A model generated the notes under the pieces. It saw nothing but the letters and a program-made list of their open reading frames with translations. It was not told the DNA's origin and did no database searches. A DNA stretch of 33,386 bases, taken from NCBI GenBank assembly GCA_004796465.1, contig QZKZ01000028.1, positions 1-33,386 on the forward strand, in the 5' to 3' direction. How positions within the stretch are numbered: position 1 is the stretch's first letter; each line of letters opens with the position of its first letter. This DNA comes from Desulfovibrio sp. (GTDB lineage: Bacteria; Desulfobacterota; Desulfovibrionia; Desulfovibrionales; Desulfovibrionaceae). Of this stretch, positions 24,950-33,386 are shown piece by piece. The position numbers and the translations under genes were made by a program.

Positions 24950-27900
24950 TTATTCCGTGTTTTCCAAGGGCAGGGTGATGGTGAATGTCGTGCCTACCCC
25001 TTCCTCGCTGTCAAGGGCAATATCCCCGCCGTGCTTGTCCCGGATCACGCTGTAGCTGATGGCCAAGCCTTGCCCCGATCCCTTGCCCACGTCCTTGGTG
25101 GTGAAAAAGGGATCAAAAACCTTGGTGCGGATTTCCTCGGGAATGCCCATGCCCGTGTCGGACACCTGTATTTGGGCTTTGTCGCCCAAGTGTTTGGTGG
25201 CAATGGTGATCGTTCCCCTGGTGTCGGGATTGGAGCCCAATTTTTCCTGGATGGTGTGGGCCGCGTTGATGATCAAGTTCAGAATGACTTGGTTGAGTTC
25301 AGCCTTGAAACCCGGAACAAGCGGGAGTGACTCGTCCAGGTCCATGTCCAGGTCTGCCGCGTATTTCCATTCATTGGTGGACACCGTGACCGTGCTGCGC
25401 ACGGCCTCGTTGAGGTCCAGGTAATCCCGGTCCTGCTTGCCGGGGTGGGCCAACTGCTTCACGGACTGGACGATTTTTGAGATGCGTTCCAGCCCTTCCA
25501 GGGAGTCGGAGAGCGCCTCGGGCAATTCCTCGGCCAGGAGGCTGTAATCGTATTTTCTCAGGAGAGGGCCGAACTCGGCGGGCATTCCCTCGGCGCTGTC
25601 TTCGTCTTCGGCGTGTTCAAGGTCGGCGCAGACCGTGATCAGGGCCAACAAGCCTTCCATGCTGTCTTGGAGAAAACGGATGTTGTTGTCCACGTACTGG
25701 ACCGGCGTATTGATTTCATGGGCAATGCCCGCAGCGAGCTGGCCGATGGATTCCAATTTTTGCGCTTGCAGGAGCTGGGCCTCCAACAGTTTGTGCTCGG
25801 TAATGTTGGTGACCACGCCAAGGGAACCGATGAAATCGCCCTCGTCATCGAACAGGGGCGTGGGGGAGACCAGGCAAAAAACCTTGTCGCCTTCCCTGTT
25901 GAGAAAGGTCAGTTCGTACTTCTCGGAGCCACCCTGCCTGCGGCTGGCAAGTTGTTCCAGCAAGTGGTCTGTTTCCGCGGGATCGATGAAATCCGCGCAC
26001 GCCTTGCCCAACACCTCGGAACGGGACAGGCCGAGCATCTTGCACAACTGGTGGTTGACGTAGGTGAAGGCCCCCTTGTCGTTGAGCATGAAGATGCCTT
26101 CCTGCATGGATTCCACCAGGGTCCGGTAGCGCTCCTCGCTTTCCGTGAACATTCTCCTGGCTTCCATGCCCTGGATGGCCAAGCCGTAATAGCGGGCGAG
26201 CTCTTCAACGCAGGCCAGGTCATTGGCGTTGAATCCATCCTCCTTGTTGGCCAGGGCAATGAGTCCGGCTCTTCTTTCGCCGAGCACCACGGGCACGGCA
26301 AGGAACTGTCTGATGGGAACATGCCCCTGGGGGAGCCCTGTAGACGCCGCGTGCTGTTCCGGCTCATTGGTGTAGAAGGAAAGGTTTTCATTAAGAGGAT
26401 ATCCCCACAGTCCGGGATACGTGGCTGCCTCGGGCGGTGAGATGCAGTCCTTGTCCACGGAGTCCATGGCGCACTGCTCGCCGAATATTGTATCAAAGGT
26501 ATGGGGCCGGAGCCTTTGGGTTTCCGGGTCAAGGGTGGCGCACAGGGCGTACTCCGCCCTGGTCAGCATGAGGGATTCCTCGTACAGGGCATTGGAGATT
26601 TCCTTGAGCGTGGTGTTTTGTCCCACAAGGAGTTCGTAGAGCCGGGACAGGGCGCCCTGGACCTGGAGATTCTTGCGCAGCCTGTGCTCGCGCTCTTTCC
26701 TGTCGGAAATGTCGAGGTGCACGCCCACCATGCGCAGGGGCGCTCCACTGGAGTCGCGCTCCACCATCTTGCCCACGGCAAGGATCCATTTCCAGCCGCC
26801 GGTCTTGGTTTGCAGGCGGAATTCGGATTTGTAGATCTGGTTGCCCTGTTTGGCCCGTTGGATGTCCGTGGCCGTGGTCTCCTTGTCCTCGGGATGGATC
26901 AGGTCCCAGAACGTGGATTCGTCGCTGGGCAATTCGCCCGGTTCATAGCCGATCATGGCCAGCAGGGTTTTGTCGAAGAGCATGCTGCCGGAAAGGAGGT
27001 TCCAGTCCCACATGCCCAGCTCCGACGCTGACAAGGCCATTTCGAGGCGCTCCCGGCTGACCACGAGCGCTTCCTCAACCTTTTTGCGGATGGTGATGTC
27101 TTGGCCGTAAATGTTGAGGTACCCGGAGTCGACCACCGGCGCGAAGGTCAGACCGAACTGGAAGTTGCCGGTGTCCAGGTCCATCAGGATGTTTCGCCCG
27201 GATTTCAGAGCGTTTAAACATAATTCAAGGATGTTGGGCGGCAGCCGCTCACCCATTTCGCATTTCCAGTGTCCCAAGAGCACGCGGCTGGCCTGGTTGG
27301 CGTAAAGAAGCATGCCCTCTGTATCCACGCGCATGACGGGATTGGGGTTTTCCGAAGGGAACCGCGCCAAGTCGCGGACTGCTTCTTCAGCCTTGCGGCG
27401 GTCCGTCACGTCCGTGATCACGGCGACGGACCCGCTGTGGTTCCCTTGTTCATCCACTAGAGGATTGGCGGAGATGACCGTTTGGACCACATGTCCCTCC
27501 TTGTGGAGGTACGCAAAGTCATAGGTCTCGGCCACTCCCTGTTTGCGGAGTTCAATATGCTGCTCGGAGAGTTCAACGACTTCATCCTCCATGAAGTTGA
27601 AGAGCTGCTTGCCGAGCATTTCCTCCGGTGCGTAGCCCAGCATGTCGGCCATGGCTTGGTTGACAAACACGGTGTTCGAATCCTTGTCGATTTCCCAGAT
27701 GCCTTCATGCAGGTTGACCAGCAAGGAGCGGTACTTCTTTTCGCTGGCTTCCAAGGCGTCTTGGGCCGCGATAAAGTCGTCGCGGGCCTGCTTCTCCCGG
27801 GTGATCTTGAACAAACCGTCCAGAAACAGGTTGAGCTGGAGCACGTCGAATTCCGTATAGGGCTGTTCCTTGTTGCCCACACCCAGGATGGCTTGGATTT

Positions 27901-30799
27901 TCCCATCAAGGTAGATGGGAACGCTCATGTGCCTGACCACGGGAAAGTGGCCTTCCGGGTATCCCTTTTTATCCGGTTCGTTCTGATAGTCGTTATGGAT
28001 CACGGGACCGCCCTGGCGGACACAGTCCGCCCAGATCCCCGCTTTTTCCATGGGGTAGTGCAGGCCGGTGGACACCTCGCATTCCTTGGCCACATCCCCG
28101 GACCAAATGTTGAGGTGGATGGTTTCCTGGTCCGAGTCGATGTAATGCAGATAGCCTGCCTTGCTTCCGGTCAGGCGCACGGCTTCTTCCAGGGCGTATG
28201 TGTTGATTTCCTCCACCCCGGCGTCCTGCATCTGGCTCAGCGTGAACAGAGTCTCGAACCGCTCGCGGTGCAGGTGGTCCTCGCTGATGGCCCGGTTCTG
28301 GCGAATGACCCGCCAGGCCTCGGACATGATGATGGAGACGAGCTTCACGTCCTCGTCAATGTAGTCCCCGGCCTTGTTGGCCACGCCCGCGAGCAGCACA
28401 ATCCGGTTGGCGTCGAAAATGGGAACCACGAGAAAGCCCTGCATGGGACCGCCCTTTTCAGCCCCTGAACCTTGCGGAACTTCCGAGCCGGAGCCATTGG
28501 AGATGACGGGCTCACGCCGTTCAAGGGCAACCTTCCACACTCCCTTGGGCGGGTATTCTCGAATACTGGGCTCCGGTGGTATGCCTCCCGAATTCATGCC
28601 TTGGTTCAGCCAGGCCCAGGGTGTCAGCATTTTTTCCTTGGGCCCCACCAGCATGACCGAGCCGAGTTCACTATGGGTCAGGTCGGCCACGGCGCTTAGG
28701 GCAAAATCCAAAATGGGCTGGTCAGGCTCGCCCGTCATCAGGCCGAGGCGCAGGAGGATTTCCAGCCGCTTTTCATTGTCCGCCATGACCTTTTCGTTTT
28801 CCACCCGCTCGGTCACGTCGGTGATCACGGCCAACATGTGGGGCGAGCCCCTGTAGTCCACAAGGGTTCCCCTTGCTTCAGTGGGAAAGGTTGTGCCGTC
28901 CTTGCGCATATCCAGGGTCTTGCCTTGGAATCTTCCGGTTTCGTGCAATTGAGCGACGTATTGATTGAACTTGCCCAGGTGGACGGGGTGGATGAGGTCG
29001 ACGGCAGCGAGGTCCATGATTTCCTCGGCCGTATACCCGTAAGTTTCGCAAGCCGCCCGATTGGCGTTGATCACGTTTCCGTCAAAGTCCGCGATGAACA
29101 GGCAATCGGTCACCGAGTCAAAGATGTCCCGGTACTCCTGCTCACTTTTCGCCAGGGCGATCTCCGAAGCCTTGCGGTCCGTGATGTCCACGAAGGTGCC
29201 CATGAACTGGAGGACTTGGCCTTGCTCGCCGAACTTGAAGGGGGTGTCCCTGGACAGGCACCAAATCCAGTTGCCGCTCTTGTGCAGGAACCTGTACTCC
29301 AGTTCGAAAACATCTCCCTCGGCAGCTTGGGACAGCTTGCCCATATGCTCGGACAGGGAGGGAAGGTCGTCCGGATGGAAAAGGTCGCTCATGTCCTCGT
29401 TGGACATGGCCTCGTAACTCGTGAGGTCATAGCCCAGGATGCTGGTGTAGCCCGTATTCACGTACACGTTTCGCTCTGCTTCCAGGTCGAAAACATACAG
29501 GCCCGTGGGGGAGGACGTTTCCAGCATTTTGAGGAAGTACTCGCTTTCCTTGAGTGCGGTTTCAGCCAACACCCGCGCCGTGACGTCCAGACCCACGGCC
29601 TGGTATTTCACGATTTGTCCCTCGGGGGTGAAAAAGGCCCGGTTGGTCCACTCTTGGTAGAGCTTTTCGTTGCTGGTCAGGACCTCATGGACAATAGAGT
29701 TGCTGCTGTTTTCCGGAGTCAGGACCAGGTAGCCGTTTTTGACCCGCTCCTTATCCTCTTCAGGGACAAAATCCAAAAAACGTTTCCCCACAAGCTTCTC
29801 AACGCTTGAACCAAAAAACTCGCAATACATGGCGTTGACATAGGTCAAGGTGGAGTCGGGCTGGAATTCGCAGACCATGGCCGGAAGGTCTTCGGATAGA
29901 GCTCGGTAGCGCTCTTCGCTCAGCTTGAGGGCATGCTCGGCTTTTTTGCGTTCCGTGATCTCCATGACGGTTGCGCCGAGCGCGAATATTTCTCCATCCG
30001 GGGTGCGGATGGGGTAATAGTCGGCCAGACAGTTGATCGTCATGCCCGGTTTTGCAGCTGATTCTCCTTCGACTTCCTGTCCGAGCACAGAGAGTCCGGT
30101 TTGCATAATGCTTCGGAGAACAGGTTCAACTTCATGGCTGATTTGCGGCAGAACCTCATGGAGAGTGTGGCCGATATGCTCTTTAATGGATTTTCCATTG
30201 ATTTCCGCGAGCTTCTGGTTGACGCGGACATAACGCAGGTCAGTGTCGAAAACCGCCATGCCGATGGGCGCGGTCTGGTAGATGTGGTCCAGTTCGGCAA
30301 GCTGCTTTTCGATCTGCCCGCGGCCGACCAAAAGACCTTGTTCAGCAGCCGCCTTTTCCGTGACGTCGTGGCAGGCGATGAGCACAACCGCGTTGCCCAG
30401 GCTGATCTCCTTGATCGTGATGTCCAGGACAACAGGCTTGCCCGACTTGTGGTTCGTCTTCCAGTCGGGAAAGTGGATTTCCTTTTCACGGCGGATTTGG
30501 TCCAAGTCGTACAGCCCCGGGCCAAAAAGGCTTTCCACGGTTCCCATGGCCGCGACCTCGGTGGTGTCGTAGCCAAAAATCTGGCTGCAGTACTTGCAGA
30601 CATAGTCGAACCTTGCCTGCGCATCAGCCGTGAACACCGCGCCGGACAAGGAAGAAAGCAGCAGTTCGTTCAGCTCTTCTTTTTCCGAAGCCAAACCGTC
30701 CTTGGACTCGAGCAATGCCGAATACCTCTTTTCGACGTCGCGCAATCGCTCGACCTCGGCCGCCAACTCCCCCCTTGTCATCGTCTCAGGTTGCTTCAT
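24950..30799 (-). CDS. Very large cytoplasmic multi-PAS/GAF sensor histidine kinase
   Basis: A kinase of about 1,949 residues, first gene of the sensory operon, with no membrane segment. By repeated linker motifs such as DITDRK I read PAS domains at about 48-150, 166-286, 297-410, 420-540 and 553-665; GAF at 680-835 and 847-1003; PAS at 1019-1133, 1140-1238 and 1250-1365; GAF at 1380-1545; PAS at 1552-1668. Then come HisKA with H1694 (GIAHEINTPVQ) and HATPase with N-box LNLIINAAH, G1 DTGMGIP and G2 GKGSGQGL. An acidic insert lies between HisKA and the ATPase (about 1725-1775). No receiver is attached. I chose ATG 30799, with GGGGGCAGG upstream, over TTG 30811. It can integrate many signals, and the receivers next to it are its likely targets. 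Confidence 0.88.
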   Translation of the reverse strand: MKQPETMTRGELAAEVERLRDVEKRYSALLESKDGLASEKEELNELLLSSLSGAVFTADAQARFDYVCKYCSQIFGYDTTEVAAMGTVESLFGPGLYDLDQIRREKEIHFPDWKTNHKSGKPVVLDITIKEISLGNAVVLIACHDVTEKAAAEQGLLVGRGQIEKQLAELDHIYQTAPIGMAVFDTDLRYVRVNQKLAEINGKSIKEHIGHTLHEVLPQISHEVEPVLRSIMQTGLSVLGQEVEGESAAKPGMTINCLADYYPIRTPDGEIFALGATVMEITERKKAEHALKLSEERYRALSEDLPAMVCEFQPDSTLTYVNAMYCEFFGSSVEKLVGKRFLDFVPEEDKERVKNGYLVLTPENSSNSIVHEVLTSNEKLYQEWTNRAFFTPEGQIVKYQAVGLDVTARVLAETALKESEYFLKMLETSSPTGLYVFDLEAERNVYVNTGYTSILGYDLTSYEAMSNEDMSDLFHPDDLPSLSEHMGKLSQAAEGDVFELEYRFLHKSGNWIWCLSRDTPFKFGEQGQVLQFMGTFVDITDRKASEIALAKSEQEYRDIFDSVTDCLFIADFDGNVINANRAACETYGYTAEEIMDLAAVDLIHPVHLGKFNQYVAQLHETGRFQGKTLDMRKDGTTFPTEARGTLVDYRGSPHMLAVITDVTERVENEKVMADNEKRLEILLRLGLMTGEPDQPILDFALSAVADLTHSELGSVMLVGPKEKMLTPWAWLNQGMNSGGIPPEPSIREYPPKGVWKVALERREPVISNGSGSEVPQGSGAEKGGPMQGFLVVPIFDANRIVLLAGVANKAGDYIDEDVKLVSIIMSEAWRVIRQNRAISEDHLHRERFETLFTLSQMQDAGVEEINTYALEEAVRLTGSKAGYLHYIDSDQETIHLNIWSGDVAKECEVSTGLHYPMEKAGIWADCVRQGGPVIHNDYQNEPDKKGYPEGHFPVVRHMSVPIYLDGKIQAILGVGNKEQPYTEFDVLQLNLFLDGLFKITREKQARDDFIAAQDALEASEKKYRSLLVNLHEGIWEIDKDSNTVFVNQAMADMLGYAPEEMLGKQLFNFMEDEVVELSEQHIELRKQGVAETYDFAYLHKEGHVVQTVISANPLVDEQGNHSGSVAVITDVTDRRKAEEAVRDLARFPSENPNPVMRVDTEGMLLYANQASRVLLGHWKCEMGERLPPNILELCLNALKSGRNILMDLDTGNFQFGLTFAPVVDSGYLNIYGQDITIRKKVEEALVVSRERLEMALSASELGMWDWNLLSGSMLFDKTLLAMIGYEPGELPSDESTFWDLIHPEDKETTATDIQRAKQGNQIYKSEFRLQTKTGGWKWILAVGKMVERDSSGAPLRMVGVHLDISDRKEREHRLRKNLQVQGALSRLYELLVGQNTTLKEISNALYEESLMLTRAEYALCATLDPETQRLRPHTFDTIFGEQCAMDSVDKDCISPPEAATYPGLWGYPLNENLSFYTNEPEQHAASTGLPQGHVPIRQFLAVPVVLGERRAGLIALANKEDGFNANDLACVEELARYYGLAIQGMEARRMFTESEERYRTLVESMQEGIFMLNDKGAFTYVNHQLCKMLGLSRSEVLGKACADFIDPAETDHLLEQLASRRQGGSEKYELTFLNREGDKVFCLVSPTPLFDDEGDFIGSLGVVTNITEHKLLEAQLLQAQKLESIGQLAAGIAHEINTPVQYVDNNIRFLQDSMEGLLALITVCADLEHAEDEDSAEGMPAEFGPLLRKYDYSLLAEELPEALSDSLEGLERISKIVQSVKQLAHPGKQDRDYLDLNEAVRSTVTVSTNEWKYAADLDMDLDESLPLVPGFKAELNQVILNLIINAAHTIQEKLGSNPDTRGTITIATKHLGDKAQIQVSDTGMGIPEEIRTKVFDPFFTTKDVGKGSGQGLAISYSVIRDKHGGDIALDSEEGVGTTFTITLPLENTE

Positions 30800-31012
30800 G
30801 CCTGCCCCCAATACCGGATACTGGAAAAACTTTGCGGAGAACTAGCCTTAACGTAACAAGCGCTATGGGTTTTGTACAAGAAAATCGTGCTTATCCGCGA
30901 TACGTATCCCGAGAGCGAAGCAAGCATCCCCTGCAAATCGCCGGGGCCGTCACAAAGGTATTGTCTCATGAGTTTTGTTGGGCATACAAAGAGCTGAACC
31001 GGAGGCAACGTC

Positions 31013-31741
31013 ATGCGTGGCAGGAACAAGGAAATTTTCCAGAGGATCGAGGCGATCCTTGACCAGGACCAGGGGGTGGACGCTGCAGGGGTCAATGAAA
31101 CGCTGGGGTTGCTGGGCGGCAATCCCCTGGACCCGGGCATGCTCAAAGACTTGATGATTTACAGCGAGACCCTGCCCAAGGCCCAGGAGCGGCCGTATAC
31201 AGAGCACGAGCGCTTTTTGCATTTTCTCTGGGACGCCTTTGACAAGCTGCCCGCGTGTTTGTGCGTGACCCTGGCCATTCCCTTGCGCCGCTTGTTCGCG
31301 GAGCGACTGTTCGGAAAATGCGGCAAGGGCGTGATCATCGAGGAAAACCTGCGCTTCAACTTTCCCGCGTTCATAGAGCTGGGCCAAGGCGTGTTCTTCA
31401 ACCGCAACGTGTTCCTGGACAGCAAGGGCGGCATTGAGATCGGGGATTTCGTGGGCATTGCCGAGGACGTGCGCATCTTCAGCCACGGCCACAGCGAGGC
31501 CGAGCATCTGGAGCGCAGCTACCATAAGGTGACCATCGGCGCTTACGCCAAGATTTATTCGGGCGTGACCATTCTGCCGGGCGTGACCATGGGCGAGGCC
31601 TCCATTGCCGCTTCAGGAGCCATGATCACCAAAGACGTGGAGCCGGGTATGGTTGCGGCCGGAGTCCCGGCCAAGGTCGTGCGTGAACGCAAGTCCGAGG
31701 GCCGCCAAGGGGACGACCTCGGACATATCTGGCTGTTTTAG
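31013..31741 (+). CDS. Hexapeptide-repeat acyltransferase, NodL/LacA-like
   Basis: A 242-residue enzyme. The N-terminal 100 residues are helical, with a hydrophobic stretch at about 78-92. From about residue 105 a left-handed beta-helix is built of repeats such as IELGQGVFF, IEIGDFVGI, VTIGAYAKI and VTILPGVTMGE. The likely catalytic His is in RIFSHGHS (158 or 160), and the VAAGVPAKVVRER ending is typical of sugar O-acetyltransferases. GGAGG precedes the ATG. It would use acetyl-CoA (or another acyl-CoA) to modify a sugar or glycan, perhaps of the envelope. It is transcribed away from the large kinase, with a 213-base gap holding both promoters. Confidence 0.83.
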   Translation: MRGRNKEIFQRIEAILDQDQGVDAAGVNETLGLLGGNPLDPGMLKDLMIYSETLPKAQERPYTEHERFLHFLWDAFDKLPACLCVTLAIPLRRLFAERLFGKCGKGVIIEENLRFNFPAFIELGQGVFFNRNVFLDSKGGIEIGDFVGIAEDVRIFSHGHSEAEHLERSYHKVTIGAYAKIYSGVTILPGVTMGEASIAASGAMITKDVEPGMVAAGVPAKVVRERKSEGRQGDDLGHIWLF

Positions 31742-31775
31742 GGGAGCGGGAAGATGGGGAACGCGGATTGAAGCG

Positions 31776-32537
31776 CTATTTATACCGTATATTGCCCATT
31801 TTGATGGAAACGTCGCGGGCGCAGCGCACCACGTCGGGCGCCACGGCTTCCCAGGTCAGGTCGGGAAAAACGCTCGCTTCCCAGGCAATGCTCAGGGAGG
31901 CAATGGCCCTGTCCCTGTAGTCAAAGATGGGAGCGCCCACGCAGTGCGTTCCAGGTTCGTTCTCTTCGTCGTCAATGGCCCAACCCCTGTCACGGATGGC
32001 CTCGATCTCCCGCGTCAAGCCGTCATAGCTGGTGATGGTCTTGTCGGTCAGCTTTTCCATGGGCTTGTCCTTGTAAAGTTCCTCGATTTCGCGGTCAGGA
32101 AGCCCGGACAGCAGGGCCTTGCCCAGGCTCGTGGCATGCAAGGGCCGCCTTCTGCCGATGATCTTGTAGCGCCGCAAGCTGTCAAAGGTTTCGACCTTGT
32201 CGATGTACACCAAGTCCCGGCCGTCACGAATGGCCAGAAAAGCGGTTTGCCCCGTGAGCTTGGTCAGGTGGTGGAGAAAAGGCTGTGCTTCGATCTTCAG
32301 CTCCAGGCTGTTGAGGTACAGGCTGGCCAGTTCAATAAAGCCGAGGCCCAGGCGATACTTGCCCGCGGAGTGGGATTGCTCGATGTACCCACGGTTGCGC
32401 ATGGAAGAGAGAAGGCGATGTACCGTGCTCTTATGCAGATCAAGCCTTTTGCTGATCTCCGTCATGGTCAATCCCTGGGGCTCCAGGGAAAGGAGTTCAA
32501 TAATGTTGAAGGCTCTATCAATGGACTGGACGCTCAT
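31776..32537 (-). CDS. IclR-family transcriptional regulator
   Basis: A 253-residue regulator. A winged helix-turn-helix (about 5-60) has the recognition region LDLHKSTVHRLLSSM, and the C-terminal effector domain (about 75-250) carries the IclR-type LHATSLGKALLSGLP and the GAPIFDYRDRAIASLSIA segments. GGAGG precedes the ATG. It lies 197 bases downstream of the KDPG aldolase gene on the same strand. KdgR-type members of the family control genes for KDG/KDPG breakdown, so control of the aldolase gene is likely but inferred. Confidence 0.9.
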   Translation of the reverse strand: MSVQSIDRAFNIIELLSLEPQGLTMTEISKRLDLHKSTVHRLLSSMRNRGYIEQSHSAGKYRLGLGFIELASLYLNSLELKIEAQPFLHHLTKLTGQTAFLAIRDGRDLVYIDKVETFDSLRRYKIIGRRRPLHATSLGKALLSGLPDREIEELYKDKPMEKLTDKTITSYDGLTREIEAIRDRGWAIDDEENEPGTHCVGAPIFDYRDRAIASLSIAWEASVFPDLTWEAVAPDVVRCARDVSIKMGNIRYK

Positions 32538-32559
32538 TCACTCCTCCGGAAGAATGGTC

Positions 32560-32576
32560 GCAAAGCGCGGCTTTGC
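32560..32576. promoter_or_regulatory. Inverted repeat just upstream of the IclR gene
   Basis: GCAAAG, loop CGCGG, CTTTGC lies 23 bases before the regulator start. It could be a leader hairpin or an operator for self-control. No other copy is visible near the aldolase gene. Confidence 0.3.
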
Positions 32577-32636
32577 GCATAATAATGGGTGCTTCTTGTA
32601 TGGCCCTCAAAGAAGGGTGCTTCCGTGAAATAAAAT

Positions 32637-32663
32637 ACAGGAGATGCAACTCGTTTCTCCTGT
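32637..32663. terminator. Stem-loop between KDPG aldolase and IclR genes
   Basis: ACAGGAGA and TCTCCTGT form a perfect 8-bp stem around an 11-base loop. On the minus strand it is followed by ATTTTATTTC, a T-rich but broken tail, so it may be a weak terminator or attenuator after the aldolase gene. Confidence 0.4.
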
Positions 32664-32734
32664 CCGGGTTCCTGCAACTCAGGTTTTTCTCCCCAAGGAG
32701 GGGAGCGGTTCCGCTTGACTCGGTCGAAAGGCGC

Positions 32735-33361
32735 TCAGGAAATCATTTTCATGGCCATGTCAATTCTTTTTTCAATCACTCCCCACTCCCCCTGGGCCAA
32801 CAGGGATTCAGGCGCGAGCCAAGTTCCGCCACAGCAAAACACCCGCTCCAAATCCAAGTAGGAGGACAGGTTCTCCAGGGTGATGCCTCCGGTGGGCATG
32901 AGGGAGAGTGTCCTGTACACGCTGAGCAAGGTCTTCACCATCTTGGTCCCGCCGGAAAGCTCGGCCGGGAAAAACTTCAGCCGCGTCAGCCCGAAGCCCA
33001 TGGCGGTCTGCACCTCCGAGGGAGTACAGACTCCGGGGATCACCGGCAAGCCCAGATTCAGGCTTTCTTGGACCATGGCCGGTTCGCAGCCCGGGCTGAC
33101 CAGGGCGTCAGCACCGGCTCCAGCCGCAACGCGGACTTGTTCGGGAGTCAGAACGGTTCCCGCCAAGACCAGCATATTGGGATAGCGCTTTTTGATGCGG
33201 GAAATGGCCTCTTCAGCACACTCCGTGCGAAAGGTGATCTCCACGGCGTTCATGCCCTGTTCGTTCAAAATAGCGCAGAGCTTGAGGCCGGACTCCACAT
33301 CGGGAAGACTGACAACAGGCACGAGCCGAATGTCGGCTATTTTTTCTTCAAATACGGTCAC
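32735..33361 (-). CDS. eda: KDPG/KHG aldolase
   Basis: A 208-residue class I aldolase that splits 2-keto-3-deoxy-6-phosphogluconate into pyruvate and glyceraldehyde 3-phosphate (Entner-Doudoroff and uronate pathways) in the cytoplasm. The Schiff-base Lys is K129 in LKFFPAE, the catalytic Glu is E41 in VEITFRTE, and the phosphate-binding PTGGI and CGGTWL motifs are present. The length is normal. The start is GTG 33361, with AGGAG six bases upstream. More genes of the pathway may lie to the right, outside the window. Confidence 0.93.
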   Translation of the reverse strand: MTVFEEKIADIRLVPVVSLPDVESGLKLCAILNEQGMNAVEITFRTECAEEAISRIKKRYPNMLVLAGTVLTPEQVRVAAGAGADALVSPGCEPAMVQESLNLGLPVIPGVCTPSEVQTAMGFGLTRLKFFPAELSGGTKMVKTLLSVYRTLSLMPTGGITLENLSSYLDLERVFCCGGTWLAPESLLAQGEWGVIEKRIDMAMKMIS

Positions 33362-33386
33362 CGTGTTCTCCTGATCTGTGTTCGCA

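Noticed and set aside
32690-32712. CTCCCC/GGGGAG hairpin next to five T, a possible terminator for eda
   Set aside because: The T-run lies on the wrong side of the stem: on the minus strand the hairpin is followed by A residues.

Overview
The window looks like chromosomal DNA of a Desulfovibrio-like bacterium (order Desulfovibrionales). This is an inference from four things: high GC and strong codon bias in most genes, a dense load of two-component proteins, several bacteriohemerythrins, and a histidine kinase with the cysteine-rich insert often seen in sulfate reducers. I see no rRNA, tRNA, CRISPR array, transposase, integrase or replication origin.

Left part (1-4355, + strand): the 3' end of a GmhB-type heptose-bisphosphate phosphatase, an MsbA-like ABC exporter, a membrane-anchored protein with a 54-residue TPR-like repeat, and a CheY-like receiver whose stop codon overlaps the GTG start of a CheD deamidase. 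Two palindromes and an AT-richer acetyltransferase gene follow.

Transport operon (5114-10877, - strand): a Dpp/Opp-type peptide importer in the order binding lipoprotein, two permeases, two ATPases. A strong intrinsic terminator sits between the binding-protein gene and the first permease gene. A methyltransferase (+) and a GAF histidine kinase (-) lie upstream of it.

Sensory operon 1 (13944-16958, + strand): a PhnD-like binding lipoprotein, a membrane histidine kinase with an eight-cysteine insert inside its HAMP region, and a stand-alone receiver. An AT-richer, exported caspase-like protease follows. Next comes a toxin-antitoxin module (-) flanked by a 132-bp direct repeat made of the 3' end of a hemerythrin gene. 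One repeat copy belongs to an intact hemerythrin gene and the other is an orphan remnant.

Sensory operon 2 (19565-30799, - strand): seven closely spaced genes. They encode a cytoplasmic kinase of about 1,949 residues with about nine PAS and three GAF domains, a receiver-HDOD protein, a receiver with a degenerate HD-GYP domain, a receiver with an intact HD-GYP domain, a PocR-HisKA protein that lacks an ATPase domain, a bacteriohemerythrin, and a secreted four-cysteine protein of unknown function. A hairpin terminator follows. This is the best candidate for an undescribed system: one large multi-input kinase feeding several HD-type outputs, probably including c-di-GMP breakdown, with an oxygen- or NO-binding protein in the same transcript.

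Right end (31013-33361): a hexapeptide-repeat acyltransferase (+), an IclR-family repressor (-) and KDPG aldolase (-). The repressor may control the aldolase gene.
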